The notes: generated by a model from the letters alone, not told the origin. Counted from the first letter of the stretch, positions 15,514-24,878 are shown. The stretch: DNA of 29,507 nucleotides from Syntrophaceae bacterium UBA2208 (GCA_002327885.1 DCUS01000245.1:1-29507), one strand, 5' to 3'. Translations and numbers: made by a program.

Positions 15514-17721
15514 TTATCCAAGAATGGGGTCCATTGAAAGGGCCGGATGATTCTTCTCCGTCAGGAAGGGGAGAATCTCATCCTCTGTCACCCCAATAGT
15601 CTCATCCGCAATCATATCCAGTAAGTTTGGAATGCCGAACTCCTCAGCTCGTTTTTTTAACCGCTCTCCAATCTCCTCCTTGAGAATCTTTGGCATCCAA
15701 ACCAATCGTTTGATTCCTCCGTCTCCGACCAGCCATTTCCTCTGGGTAATATTGTATTTGCTGTGGCCTACAAAACCCGGGGTGACCGCTCCGCCACCCA
15801 CCGAACCTGCCAGCGTGGTGAACTTCATTCCGCAGGGGGTCATCCCTGTGAAATCCCGGTTGACGGTCATCACACCATTGCACATCGGAAGGACCGCCGC
15901 AATGCATTCGCAACAACCGCAAGTGGTCATCGGATCATAGACCAGACTGTAGAAGTTGTAATGGTCGATCTTCTGACGGGAGGCCTTGAACACAAAATCG
16001 TTGACGCCTTTCCACTGGCCTAATTTCGTATCGATCATCTCACCCTTCTGGACGGGTTGGTTTGGTCCGGTAGGATTGATCTCGAACGAGGCCTTGCAAT
16101 CCATCCAGTTGTAGGCGCCGCAAAGCCCGGTTCGTTCCGGACTGATGACGCAGACATGGTTGGGTGCAAAGGATTGGCAAAGGGTACAGGAATAAAAGAT
16201 GTCCGTGGTTTCATCGGTCATCCCTTCGATACGGGCATCTCTTTTTTGATAGACCTCCCTTGCTTTGGCAAGCATTTCATCAACTTTTTTAGATTCCGTA
16301 TAGACCTTCACCTGGACTTTGTCGAAGATGGCCCCAAAGTCCTGATGAAATTTTGCATGGAGAATCTTTCCAAGATGGGAAAGCCGGAAACCCTTATCGA
16401 CCGCTGCCTTACCCACTCGTAACCAGGCAATATCTCTTTGGCCAATATGCATGATCCCTTGGGCATAGTTGATCAAGTGGTGGATTTGTCGCTCCAGAAT
16501 CGGCTCAAAATCCTCCTGCATCTGTCGTCCAGCCACTTCTGCCACAATGGCAATAGGAAGTTGTCCGGGTGGTTGTATCTTATCCAGATCCGGGCCGATG
16601 ACTTCCACCTTCCCGTCCTCCACTTCATCCATGTTCTTGGAAGTGACCCATTCGACAGCATGGGTTCTTCCTCCACCTCCCTCTAAATAGATATCCTCCC
16701 CCCTGACCCGTTCTCCCTCAAAGGCAGGACCATAAGAGACAGGGATGGGAACTTGAGCTACCTGAACTTTCAGACCTCTGACCTCCACCGATCTTTGGAC
16801 AATCTGATCATGAGGCACATTGGAAACCACATGCTCGTAGGTGCATACCCCTGTGGGTAAAATTTCGGGAATGGGTGTGTCGGCGATCGTAGGGAATCCC
16901 CAGTTGATGGCGCCGGCCGCATTGGCATACCATTCGTCGTTTACATATCCCAGGGGCATGACAAAGGCAAAGGTACGGTCTTTGTTATAGATTAGATTCT
17001 TACGAAAATCTCCGGGTTTAATCCCACCAAAGGCCATGGCCACACGGCAGGCAAACCCCATGGCAAACACAGCCGCGCTGATATCCGGCCCAAAGGAGAC
17101 CAGACGGGTCGGCCAGCCGATCTGAACGCCTGCCTCTACCAACTGTTCGGAGAAGCGCCTCCCTTCAAATTCAGAGCACATAAAGATATAGAGGTTTTTC
17201 TCCTGAAGCTCGATGGCGATCTTCTTGGCAATCTCCGGATTGGGCGCGGCGCCGACAATGGCTGCAAATCCGGGTGCTGTCCCATCCACAAATTCAACGC
17301 CGCGTTTGCGGAAGATCACGTCGTCAGCGGCTCCCAGCCAGATGTTATCGGGGAAGGGGTCTTCCTGTTTCGTATAGAAATTTGGATTTTCTAAATATCG
17401 AATCGCTTCAATGATCTCTTCCGCAAAAAAGGTTGCCATGCCAGCATCCAGGGCAGGGCCTAAATAGGGAAGACAGACATTTTCTTTGACCAACGGGGGT
17501 AACAGGGAGCGAGCCCTGTCCAGAACGGGCTTCATATCACCCAATTTTTGTACGGGGACCCCCAGAATGGCGTAGATGATGGGTAGGTAATAAGCAGTAT
17601 TGGGGAACCCAACTTCCTGATTGGGTCCCCACTTTTTGAGGGCTTCTTCGTACTTTTTTTCAGCCCTTTCTATAATCTTGTGAGCTCCTTTTATCGCTGC
17701 AGATGCAATGATTTTCGACAC
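15514..17721 (-). CDS. acsB: Acetyl-CoA synthase (CODH/ACS alpha/beta-type subunit)
   Basis: A 735-residue bacterial-type ACS. All A-cluster cysteines are present: C512, C515, C524 and C534 (CTLC, HVCV, GLCG) for the 4Fe-4S cluster and proximal site, and the Cys-Gly-Cys at C601-C603 that holds the distal nickel. The pattern matches Moorella AcsB with a constant shift of six residues. It condenses CO, methyl-corrinoid and CoA to acetyl-CoA. The full N-terminal CODH-contacting domain is present, unlike the shorter archaeal CdhC. Start is GTG at 17721 with GGAGGAA. acsA is 71 bp upstream and acsC 97 bp downstream. Confidence 0.97.
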   Translation of the reverse strand: MSKIIASAAIKGAHKIIERAEKKYEEALKKWGPNQEVGFPNTAYYLPIIYAILGVPVQKLGDMKPVLDRARSLLPPLVKENVCLPYLGPALDAGMATFFAEEIIEAIRYLENPNFYTKQEDPFPDNIWLGAADDVIFRKRGVEFVDGTAPGFAAIVGAAPNPEIAKKIAIELQEKNLYIFMCSEFEGRRFSEQLVEAGVQIGWPTRLVSFGPDISAAVFAMGFACRVAMAFGGIKPGDFRKNLIYNKDRTFAFVMPLGYVNDEWYANAAGAINWGFPTIADTPIPEILPTGVCTYEHVVSNVPHDQIVQRSVEVRGLKVQVAQVPIPVSYGPAFEGERVRGEDIYLEGGGGRTHAVEWVTSKNMDEVEDGKVEVIGPDLDKIQPPGQLPIAIVAEVAGRQMQEDFEPILERQIHHLINYAQGIMHIGQRDIAWLRVGKAAVDKGFRLSHLGKILHAKFHQDFGAIFDKVQVKVYTESKKVDEMLAKAREVYQKRDARIEGMTDETTDIFYSCTLCQSFAPNHVCVISPERTGLCGAYNWMDCKASFEINPTGPNQPVQKGEMIDTKLGQWKGVNDFVFKASRQKIDHYNFYSLVYDPMTTCGCCECIAAVLPMCNGVMTVNRDFTGMTPCGMKFTTLAGSVGGGAVTPGFVGHSKYNITQRKWLVGDGGIKRLVWMPKILKEEIGERLKKRAEEFGIPNLLDMIADETIGVTEDEILPFLTEKNHPALSMDPILG

Positions 17722-17753
17722 GTTATCTTCCTCCTTCCGTAATCTTGACTTCG

Positions 17754-17781
17754 CTTTGCGCTAAGCGCTATGCGCATAGCG
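17754..17781. repeat. Heptameric tandem repeat with 16-bp palindrome in acsA-acsB gap
   Basis: Four consecutive 7-bp units CTTTGCG, CTAAGCG, CTATGCG, CATAGCG. The last part (17766-17781) is also a perfect 16-bp palindrome, CGCTATGCGCATAGCG. No coding potential. It begins about 32 bp upstream of the acsB GTG. Confidence 0.75.
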
Positions 17782-17792
17782 TAATTTTATTG

Positions 17793-19760
17793 TTAGGCAG
17801 CATCCAGTTCACGACGTTTGGCCATATCGAAGAGCACCCTCTCTCTGGTTTTGTCAATCCCCAGAGCCTTCCGCTTCTTATCAATATGGTCGATCATCAA
17901 TTTGGCCGCCTTAAGGGGATCAGGTTCGAAACCCCATTTCCCCTTGAGGGTTGTTTCAAGCTCCTCGAAGAGAAGTTTGGTCACTTCCTCGCTTCCTGTG
18001 GTTGGCCATGTCGTGCCAAATACTGTGAAGACCCCAGAGGCCACAAAGTAGTGACCAATGGAGATTGCCTTCTCGCTCATCCACTCCAGAGCTGCACCGG
18101 CGGCTGGAAGATCGCTAATATCATCGCCCAGGCCTCCATCTTTGACCACTGCGGTAGCCGCCATCAGGATCCGGCTGTTATCCACGCAAGAGCCCATGTG
18201 AAGGACAGGGGGAATTCCAACGACTCTTCCTACAGAAGCAAGACCCTGGCCTGCATAGATGTCCGTCGCCTCGGGTGTTAAGAGTCCTGCCTTTCCACAG
18301 GTCATGGCGCTGCAACCCGTGACCAGGACGATCACATCGTTCTTGATCAATTCTTTGATCAGGGTCAGGTTCGGATCGTCATGGGTCACCCGAGCATTGT
18401 TGCACCCGACCACGCCGGCGATTCCCCGGATTCGACCGTTGATGATATTGTCGTTCAAGGGTCGATAGGAGGCTCGGTACGAACCGCCCAGCAGGTAGTT
18501 AATGGTTTCATGACTGAATCCAACAATTGTGTCCATGGTATCCGAGGGAATTTCAACGTTGGATTTCCGGTTTTTAAAGTTCTCGATGGCCTCCATCAAA
18601 ATCTTTTTGGCCACCTTCTGGGCGTTGTGCTCATCAAACTCAATGTGCATGGCCCCATCGATTTTGGCCTTGTATGTTGTGGTAATCAGTTTGGTATGGT
18701 AGCATTTTGCCACCTGAGCCAGGGACTGCATTTCACACTGGACATCGACAACCATCGCATCCACTGCTCCGGTAACAATAGCTAACTCCTGCTGTAAAAA
18801 GTTTCCGGCCACGGGGATCCCGTGACGCATTAAAATTTCGTTAGCGGAACAACACATTCCTGCTAAATTAACCCCTTTCGCCCCGACTGCTTTGGCTGCC
18901 TGCTGAATGTCAGGGTCATGGACCACATCTGCCATAATCTCGGGAAGTAGAGGTTCATGGCCGTGAATAACAACATTGACTTCGTCCTTTTTCAGAACAC
19001 CGAGATTGATTTGGCCGTATACGGGGACCGGATTCCCAAAAAGAATATCCTGAAGCTCGGTGGAGATCATCGAACCTCCCCAGCCATCGGCCAGAGCCGT
19101 CCGGGTAGCTCCCATCAGGATGTTCCGGTAATCCTGATCGACCCCCATGTGGGTTCGGTGCATGATTTCTACGATTTCCCTGTCAATCCCTCGAGGTGTG
19201 ACTCCCAGCTTCTTCCATATCTCCTGCCGTTTGAGAGGAGCTCTTTTAACAAAGATGGTTTCTCCTTCCTGACGGCCAAACTCGGCGAGGGCCTTATGTC
19301 CCACGTCGATCGCAATATCTTGGACCGACCGGTCACCGATCTCCACACCAAAGTCCATGGCGACTTGATATAGTTTCTGTTCGTCCTTGATCTGAAATCC
19401 TGGAACTTCCCCTTTCGCCGCAGCCAGGAAAACTTCAGCGACTCCTCGGGCATGATCCGAGTGGGCAGCAGAACCCCCGGCCACCATCCGTGCGAAATTT
19501 CGAGCGGAGATGGTCTCTGCTGTGGCGCCGCAAAGGCCCGTCCGTTTTACCTTTTCTGAAGCGGTCTCACCCTTCTTTTTAGGAGCAGGAACACGGCAGG
19601 GCCCCATGGAACAGATTTTACAGCAACTTCCTTCTGCCCCGATGGGACATGGTTTCATCGTATCAGCCCGGTCAAAAACCGTTTCACATCCATCGGCCTG
19701 AGCCTTCTTCAACATCTTAATCGTTGCGGGATCTATACTTTTTTTCTCTAAGTCTGACAT
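17793..19760 (-). CDS. acsA: Nickel carbon monoxide dehydrogenase, CODH/ACS beta subunit
   Basis: A 655-residue CODH. The N-terminal cysteine set (KPCPIG, CCKICSMGPC) binds the D and B clusters. The C-cluster region includes HGHEPLLPE, GVNLAGMCCSANEILMRHG, GVVGCNNARV, TGCSAMTCGKAGLL and MGSCVDNSR. It interconverts CO2 and CO and feeds CO through the tunnel to AcsB. Length and N terminus match AcsA/CooS. Start is ATG at 19760 with AAGGAGG. acsD lies 32 bp upstream and acsB downstream, so the enzyme is the ACS-bound form rather than a stand-alone CooS. Confidence 0.97.
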   Translation of the reverse strand: MSDLEKKSIDPATIKMLKKAQADGCETVFDRADTMKPCPIGAEGSCCKICSMGPCRVPAPKKKGETASEKVKRTGLCGATAETISARNFARMVAGGSAAHSDHARGVAEVFLAAAKGEVPGFQIKDEQKLYQVAMDFGVEIGDRSVQDIAIDVGHKALAEFGRQEGETIFVKRAPLKRQEIWKKLGVTPRGIDREIVEIMHRTHMGVDQDYRNILMGATRTALADGWGGSMISTELQDILFGNPVPVYGQINLGVLKKDEVNVVIHGHEPLLPEIMADVVHDPDIQQAAKAVGAKGVNLAGMCCSANEILMRHGIPVAGNFLQQELAIVTGAVDAMVVDVQCEMQSLAQVAKCYHTKLITTTYKAKIDGAMHIEFDEHNAQKVAKKILMEAIENFKNRKSNVEIPSDTMDTIVGFSHETINYLLGGSYRASYRPLNDNIINGRIRGIAGVVGCNNARVTHDDPNLTLIKELIKNDVIVLVTGCSAMTCGKAGLLTPEATDIYAGQGLASVGRVVGIPPVLHMGSCVDNSRILMAATAVVKDGGLGDDISDLPAAGAALEWMSEKAISIGHYFVASGVFTVFGTTWPTTGSEEVTKLLFEELETTLKGKWGFEPDPLKAAKLMIDHIDKKRKALGIDKTRERVLFDMAKRRELDAA

Positions 19761-19792
19761 TTTATCCTCCTTGTATTTTCCTCCTTTTTATA

Positions 19793-20740
19793 TTAATTAG
19801 CCGTAAAATCGGCAATCATCTCCCGGACCAGTTTTATGGCCTCAGGATGTCTCATCACTAAAATATCTGCTCCTGCCAGAAGAAGAATGATTCCTGTAAC
19901 AGCCTCCATGAGAATCCCTCTCTTTTTGGCATCTCCTAAAGTGGGGGCATCTTGGGTCGCTGTCTTGGCTTCCTTTGTCTTCCAGATTTCCCTGGCCATA
20001 TTGCAGATGATAGGGAACTGAAGCCTCTCATCCTGTTGGGTGAGGGCAGCCATTCTATCTCTTTCCATCACTGAATAGGTGTATTCAATCCCGTATCCCA
20101 GCCCACCGGTGGTCGGATCGACAATGATCTGTCCATCCGGGACCCCCAGATTACCCATGAGGATATTAAGCTGTTTGGCCAGATTGATATCAATCGGGGT
20201 AGAGGCGATTGCCGTATGTTTATATCCAATTGCTCCTGCTCCCACCTGTTTGTAGTTACCCTCGGCCACAGGCCCGATGACGAGATTCATCCCATCGCAT
20301 GTTTCCGCTACCTTGCGAAGGACCTCTGAGTCTTTTTCAACATTCCCGCTTCCCCATACGATTACCGGAACATCCACAGAACTGGCTACCTTTTTAGCTG
20401 TCTGGGCTGCCTCATCGCTTGAACGATTGAGACCATTAGGGTCGGTGCTGATGAGCTGGAGGCAGATCAAGTCCGCTCCGTAACTCTCCACACATTTTTT
20501 GGCCCAGGCTACGGGATCATTAACGACATCCTTGAAGGGCTCCAGGGCTGCTTCGGGCCATTCTTCCGGGGGGGCATCATAGACCTCCATCGTAATCCGT
20601 GGAGGATTTGGCATGGCTCCCTCAAAGAAATGAAAAGGATAAGCCGTCTCTCCACCCACGGTTACAGCCTTAGTTCCTTTCCCTAAGGTGACTTCTTTTA
20701 TCTTTCCTGTGTAAGTAATTTTCGGTATCTCAAATGCCAC
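19793..20740 (-). CDS. acsD: Corrinoid iron-sulfur protein small (delta) subunit
   Basis: A 315-residue TIM-barrel protein of the AcsD/CdhD family: AFEIPKITYTGKIKEVTLGK at the start, then EGAMPNPPRITMEVYD, DLICLQLISTDPNG, PVIVWGSGNVEKD, IGYKHTAIASTPIDINLAKQ and DPTTGGLGYGIEYTYSVMER. It pairs with AcsC and holds the corrinoid between the two subunits. Start choice: GTG at 20740 has GGAGG 8 nt upstream, whereas the GTG at 20749 overlaps that SD. It is 27 bp downstream of a 70-residue unknown gene. Confidence 0.94.
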   Translation of the reverse strand: MAFEIPKITYTGKIKEVTLGKGTKAVTVGGETAYPFHFFEGAMPNPPRITMEVYDAPPEEWPEAALEPFKDVVNDPVAWAKKCVESYGADLICLQLISTDPNGLNRSSDEAAQTAKKVASSVDVPVIVWGSGNVEKDSEVLRKVAETCDGMNLVIGPVAEGNYKQVGAGAIGYKHTAIASTPIDINLAKQLNILMGNLGVPDGQIIVDPTTGGLGYGIEYTYSVMERDRMAALTQQDERLQFPIICNMAREIWKTKEAKTATQDAPTLGDAKKRGILMEAVTGIILLLAGADILVMRHPEAIKLVREMIADFTAN

Positions 20741-20767
20741 GATACTCACCTCCCTCTGGTTATTCTT

Positions 20768-20980
20768 TTATGCTTTGGTTTTCCGTTTTTCACTGCCGAA
20801 CCATTCGTCACTAAACCAATAACGCTCCCCGGTTTTAAGATAGGCGAGCATTTCATCCCGATTCCTCATCTTTTGTCTCCAGTTAATAGGGGTCTCGGGT
20901 TTCCCTTCTTCAAAAGTGGGGCCTAATACTTTTACCTTCTTTCCGTCAAAAGTTACCTTTTCTTCAAATTGGTCAGCCAC
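20768..20980 (-). CDS. Unknown 70-residue charged protein between folD and acsD
   Basis: A small, strongly charged protein without cysteine, histidine, signal peptide or membrane segment. It has a short beta-like start (KVTFDGKKVKVLGPTF), a PINWRQKMRNRDEMLAYLKT segment likely to be helical, and an aromatic end (RYWFSDEWFG) followed by a basic tail. GTG at 20980 has AGGAGG 8 nt upstream; GTG at 20989 is in frame but overlaps that SD. The strong SD and 27-bp spacing to acsD support real translation. I do not recognise the family. Position suggests an accessory factor of CODH/ACS or its corrinoid protein (inference). Confidence 0.7.
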   Translation of the reverse strand: MADQFEEKVTFDGKKVKVLGPTFEEGKPETPINWRQKMRNRDEMLAYLKTGERYWFSDEWFGSEKRKTKA

Positions 20981-21031
20981 TCGAAACACCTCCTTTCATT
21001 ATTTGTTTGGAATTCTGGAATATTGGTTAAC

Positions 21032-21067
21032 TTCCCAATCTTCCATTGTTCCATCATTCCATCGTTC
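21032..21067. repeat. Octamer tandem repeat in folD-orf70 gap
   Basis: TTCCATTG, TTCCATCA and TTCCATCG follow each other from 21041 to 21064, preceded by a related TTCCCAATC and followed by TTC. Further TTCCA-like units in inverted sense lie at 21010-21025. It fills much of the 89-bp gap. Confidence 0.6.
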
Positions 21068-21069
21068 TT

Positions 21070-21957
21070 TTAATTGATTCCTGCCGCCACTTTGGCAGCC
21101 TTCACCGTGTTACTCATCAACATGGTAATGGTCATCGGTCCCACCCCTCCCGGGACAGGTGTGATAGCGCTTGCTTTTTCTTTCACCCCATCAAAGTCGA
21201 CATCTCCGCAGAGTTTGGCCTTTCCCTCGGGGGTCATTCCAATCCGATTGACACCCACATCAATGACCACGGCCCCCTCCTTGACCATATCCGCAGTGAT
21301 CGCCTTGGGCTTCCCAGCAGCTACGACCAGGATGTCCGCTCTCTTCGTGTGGAAAACCATATCCTTCGTGCCGGTATGGCAGATGGTCACGGTTGCATTC
21401 GCTCCTTTTTGCTTTTGGAGAAGTATATTCGCGATGGGTTTTCCTACGATGTTTGACCTTCCCACGACGACGACTTCTGCTCCATCGATTTTCGTCCCGG
21501 ATCGCATCAGAAGCTGCTGGATTCCCGCCGGGGTACAGGGGAGGTAATCCGCTTCGCCAATCATCAATTTCCCGACATTGACGGGATGGAACCCATCCAC
21601 ATCCTTTTGCGGATCGATCGCATAAAGGACTTTGGTTTCGTTGATGTGTTTGGGAAGAGGAAGTTGAACCAGGATACCGTGTATCTTGGGGTCCTTATTA
21701 TATTTATCAATTAATTTAAGCAGGTCCTCTTCCGTAATGGTAGCGAGTTGGTTGTCTTGAATAGAATAAAACCCCAACTCCTTCGAAGTTTTCTGTTTTG
21801 CCGTCACATAGCTTACCGAGGCGGGGTTTTCGCCCACGAGAATGGTGACCAAACCCGGGATGACATTGTATTTTTCCTTTAGTTGAGCCGTTTCCTGTTT
21901 CAACTCCTCTCGGATCTGTTGAGCGACTTCATTGCCATTAATCAATTTTGCCGTCAT
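21070..21957 (-). CDS. folD: Bifunctional methylene-THF dehydrogenase/methenyl-THF cyclohydrolase
   Basis: A 295-residue FolD. Motifs: NPASVSYVTAKQKTSKELGF with the catalytic Lys, LVQLPLPKHINETKV, DPQKDVDGFHPVNVGKL, PCTPAGIQQLL, VVVGRSNIVGKPIANILLQK (NAD(P) binding), and the end PVPGGVGPMTITMLMSNTVK. It interconverts formyl-, methenyl- and methylene-THF in the methyl branch, which explains why no separate FchA gene is needed here. Start is ATG at 21957 with AGGGGGAGGAA. It lies 162 bp after cooC, across a repeat-bearing gap. Confidence 0.97.
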   Translation of the reverse strand: MTAKLINGNEVAQQIREELKQETAQLKEKYNVIPGLVTILVGENPASVSYVTAKQKTSKELGFYSIQDNQLATITEEDLLKLIDKYNKDPKIHGILVQLPLPKHINETKVLYAIDPQKDVDGFHPVNVGKLMIGEADYLPCTPAGIQQLLMRSGTKIDGAEVVVVGRSNIVGKPIANILLQKQKGANATVTICHTGTKDMVFHTKRADILVVAAGKPKAITADMVKEGAVVIDVGVNRIGMTPEGKAKLCGDVDFDGVKEKASAITPVPGGVGPMTITMLMSNTVKAAKVAAGIN

Positions 21958-22020
21958 TTTTTTCCTCCCCCTTTCTAATTAGTGTCATTATCAATGGGTC
22001 GTGTCAGTGATGGGCAGAAT

Positions 22021-22086
22021 CGTAAGTCGCAAGGCGCAAGTCGTGAGAGGGTTTACCCCCTTGCCACTAACGCCTTACGCCTCACG
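22021..22086. repeat. Heptad repeats in inverted arrangement, cooC-folD gap
   Basis: Left arm, four 7-bp units: CGTAAGT, CGCAAGG, CGCAAGT, CGTGAGA (22021-22048). Right arm, read on the minus strand from 22086: CGTGAGG, CGTAAGG, CGTTAGT. The outer 16 bases of each arm match at about 13 positions as an inverted repeat. It occupies the centre of a 162-bp gap with no other recognisable signal. Confidence 0.65.
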
Positions 22087-22119
22087 TAATAACTTGCTGG
22101 AACTGACCATCGGCACTCG

Positions 22120-22866
22120 TCACTGTATATACTTCTCAAAAATCCGTCGGGCGGCTTGGACCGCCTTCGATTCCAGAGGCAGGTGAAAAGTCGGTTTGCC
22201 CTCGGAATCGTATCGGTAAACTTCTTCGTCGACAGGGAGAATGCCTCCCAATTCGAGATTCTGTTTTTTTATTTCCTCATAGATTTCAGGACCGGTTTCC
22301 CCTTGAACGCGATTGATGACCAATACCTCGCGAGCGATGCGGAGATCCAGTTCATGGATCAGGTCTCGAATCCGCGATGCGGTTAAGATGCCCCGTTGGC
22401 TGGAATCCGAGACGATGAAGAGGAGATCCACATCCCGGGTGGTCAGGCGGCTGAAATGTTCCATCCCTGCCTCGTTATCAATGACGATATATTGATAATT
22501 CCCGGTCAGGATATCCAAGCATTTCCGCGCCAGCGTATTGGCCGCGCAATAACAGCCTGGCCCCTCGGGACGCCCCATCGCAATGAGATCAAAACCCTTG
22601 GTTTCGGTCAGGGCCTCCTGGACTTTATATTCAAACCAGATGTCTTTCGTCATGCCAACGGGAACGTCTTTCCTCATGACCTCTCGGGCGTCACCGATGG
22701 TCGAGCCTATCTTCACGCCCAGGACCTCATTGAGGTTCGAATTAGAATCCGCGTCCACCGCCAAAATCGGGCTTTTCCCCTTGTCCAAGAGGAAACGGAT
22801 AATCATCCCGGACAGGGTGGTTTTGCCTGTTCCTCCTTTTCCTGAAACCGCAATCGTAAAACTCAA
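22120..22866 (-). CDS. cooC: CooC/AcsF-type nickel-insertion ATPase for CODH/ACS
   Basis: A 248-residue MinD/ParA-like P-loop ATPase: deviant Walker A GKGGTGKTT at residues 9-17, VDADSNSNLNEVLG, and the CooC-specific CxC motif C105-Tyr-C107 that binds nickel at the dimer interface. It loads Ni into CODH (and possibly ACS). Start is a TTG at 22866 that overlaps the acsV stop by 4 nt (TTGA), with TGAGGGA upstream, so it is translationally coupled to acsV. Only one such maturation gene is present here. Confidence 0.92.
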   Translation of the reverse strand: MSFTIAVSGKGGTGKTTLSGMIIRFLLDKGKSPILAVDADSNSNLNEVLGVKIGSTIGDAREVMRKDVPVGMTKDIWFEYKVQEALTETKGFDLIAMGRPEGPGCYCAANTLARKCLDILTGNYQYIVIDNEAGMEHFSRLTTRDVDLLFIVSDSSQRGILTASRIRDLIHELDLRIAREVLVINRVQGETGPEIYEEIKKQNLELGGILPVDEEVYRYDSEGKPTFHLPLESKAVQAARRIFEKYIQ

Positions 22867-24878
22867 AGGCGTCCCTCAACCATCCTCTCTGGCTGAAAGT
22901 CCCTCCTCACCCGGTATATCCTTTCCATCGCCCGGGGAAAGACTAAGGAGTCTGTGTGAGGCAGGAACATTGCCGCAATGAATTCATTCATAAAAGTCGG
23001 ATGATTACTCAGTTCAAGGTTTGTCATCATCAGGGCGATTCGTTCAGTTTCCTTTAAAAGGTTTTTAGAAAAAGAGAGAAGCCTTGCCCCCAACAAAGAC
23101 CCATTTCCGACGAAAATAAATTTTTCGATGTCGAGCTCCGGAAGGAGGCCGATGAAGATTGCTTTTTCTAAATCGAGATGTCGTCCGAATCCCCCGGCAA
23201 TGATGAATTGATCGAGTTCCTCAAAACTCAAACCCACACTGCTGAGTAAAACCTTACACCCGGCATAGATGGCCGCTTTGGTTCGAATCAGGTTTTCGAT
23301 ATCGATCTCCGTGAGAACGATGTCCTCATGGATGAGCGTTTCCTCTTTTTGCGCAAGGACATATTCATAACCATCCGGTCCGATTCGTACGCGATCCGTA
23401 GGGAGGTCTCTTCGAAATTTTCCATTCTGGTCAATCATCCCTGTTTCCAAAAACTCCGCCACCGAATCAATCAGACCCGACCCGCAGATGCCAATGGGCT
23501 TCGTCCTTCCAATGGTGAGGATCATCGGTTCATAGGTTCGAGGGTTGATGCTGACCTCCTCAACGGCTCCCCGGGTCGCCCTCATTCCGAATTTGATCCC
23601 TGCCCCTTCAAAGGCGGGGCCTGCAGAGCAAGAGACGCTGGCCAGCCAATCCTTATTTCCGAGGACGATTTCTCCATTGGTGCCAATATCCATATAGAGA
23701 GTGAGTGTCTCCCTTTGAAAAACCCCGGAGCCCAGGATTCCGGCGACGATGTCTCCGCCCACATAGCTTGCCACCATTGGGAAGATATAGACATGCACAT
23801 GATCGCCGATATTGATCCCCAGGTGGACGGCTCTCACCGGGGGGATGAAATTGGCGGTCGGGACATATGGGTCTTCTCGAATATATTTTGGGTTCAATCC
23901 CAAAAGGAGTTGGGTCATCGTGGTATTGCCGGCAATGACCAGGTGGGAGATCAGGGATCGATCAATTTGGCTCATTTGGAGCAATTCCTGGATGATCTTA
24001 TTGATGGTGGAGACGACAACCTCCTGTAATTTTCTCAATCCCCCGGGTCTCTGGGAATAAACAATCCGCGTGATGACATCCTCTCCGTAACTGATCTGGT
24101 CATTATAATCCGAGGCTTCAGCCAAAGCGAAGAGGGTGGTGCCATCGCATTGTCCACCCGGACAGGCAACGACCACACATCCATTCAGGTCGAGGATTTG
24201 GCCGTATATCGTGGTCGTTCCAATGTCCAAAACGATCGAATAATTTTGTTGGGTATTATCCCCGGGCTCCACATTGACCAGTTTATACCCTTTTTTTGTC
24301 AAAACCAGTGTGGCCGTTACTTTCCAATCCGATTCACGAAGAATGCGACTCAACTTCATGATCGCACGGAAATCAGCAGAAATCCCCTCAACCCCATGTT
24401 GTCGATCCAGTGCATTGATCAGACGGGTAAGGTCGCTTACATTGTCCTTTAGGGTAGGGGGCTCCAGCTGGACATATTTTTTAAATACGGCTGGATCTAC
24501 CTCCCACCCTTTAACGAGTTGGTAAATATCCTGTGGAGAGAGGAGGTATTTGTGAGCGGATCGGTCTCCCTTGAGGGCGAGGATGGATTTGTCTACCTGT
24601 GATTCAATGGGGATCTCGACATCGATATCCTCCCGAACCGGCGTCAGGCAGGCGAGGCGGAACCCTTGATCATATTCCCACTGAGTGAGTTTTGGATGTC
24701 TCGGAGAATCAACGACCCCCTTTAAAATTTTGACTTTGCATTTCCCACAGGTCGCACTTCCGCCGCAGGAGGCATTGATATGAATTCCCGCTTCCATGGC
24801 GGCTTGAAGGAGGTTCTCCTCCTCATCTACCAAAGTTTTTCTTTCGCTGGGGTAGAAAGTTACATTATGCTTCGGCAT
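22863..24878 (-). CDS. acsV: Corrinoid protein reductive activator, RACo/AcsV-like (DUF4445)
   Basis: A 671-residue protein. The N-terminal plant-type [2Fe-2S] domain has C38, C44, C47 and C77 (ASCGGSATCGKC). A linker follows, then an ASKHA ATPase domain from about residue 218 (SIVLDIGTTTIYGQILDL, LVIAGNTTMTQLLLGL, LYMDIGTNGEIVLGN, IAGGFGRHLDLEKAIFIGLL). The family uses ATP to reduce inactive Co(II) corrinoid back to Co(I). ATG at 24878 fits the domain start but has no clear SD; the nearest G-rich stretch lies in a hairpin arm at 24892-24900. It overlaps cooC. Confidence 0.92.
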   Translation of the reverse strand: MPKHNVTFYPSERKTLVDEEENLLQAAMEAGIHINASCGGSATCGKCKVKILKGVVDSPRHPKLTQWEYDQGFRLACLTPVREDIDVEIPIESQVDKSILALKGDRSAHKYLLSPQDIYQLVKGWEVDPAVFKKYVQLEPPTLKDNVSDLTRLINALDRQHGVEGISADFRAIMKLSRILRESDWKVTATLVLTKKGYKLVNVEPGDNTQQNYSIVLDIGTTTIYGQILDLNGCVVVACPGGQCDGTTLFALAEASDYNDQISYGEDVITRIVYSQRPGGLRKLQEVVVSTINKIIQELLQMSQIDRSLISHLVIAGNTTMTQLLLGLNPKYIREDPYVPTANFIPPVRAVHLGINIGDHVHVYIFPMVASYVGGDIVAGILGSGVFQRETLTLYMDIGTNGEIVLGNKDWLASVSCSAGPAFEGAGIKFGMRATRGAVEEVSINPRTYEPMILTIGRTKPIGICGSGLIDSVAEFLETGMIDQNGKFRRDLPTDRVRIGPDGYEYVLAQKEETLIHEDIVLTEIDIENLIRTKAAIYAGCKVLLSSVGLSFEELDQFIIAGGFGRHLDLEKAIFIGLLPELDIEKFIFVGNGSLLGARLLSFSKNLLKETERIALMMTNLELSNHPTFMNEFIAAMFLPHTDSLVFPRAMERIYRVRRDFQPERMVEGRL

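Noticed and set aside
15417..15521. Upstream extension of acsC to 15521
   Set aside because: The added residues are encoded by a palindrome and do not fit the AcsC family; ATG at 15416 has a good SD.
22001..22186. Small plus-strand open frame in the cooC-folD gap
   Set aside because: Most of it is translated heptad repeat sequence, and the rest is antisense to cooC.
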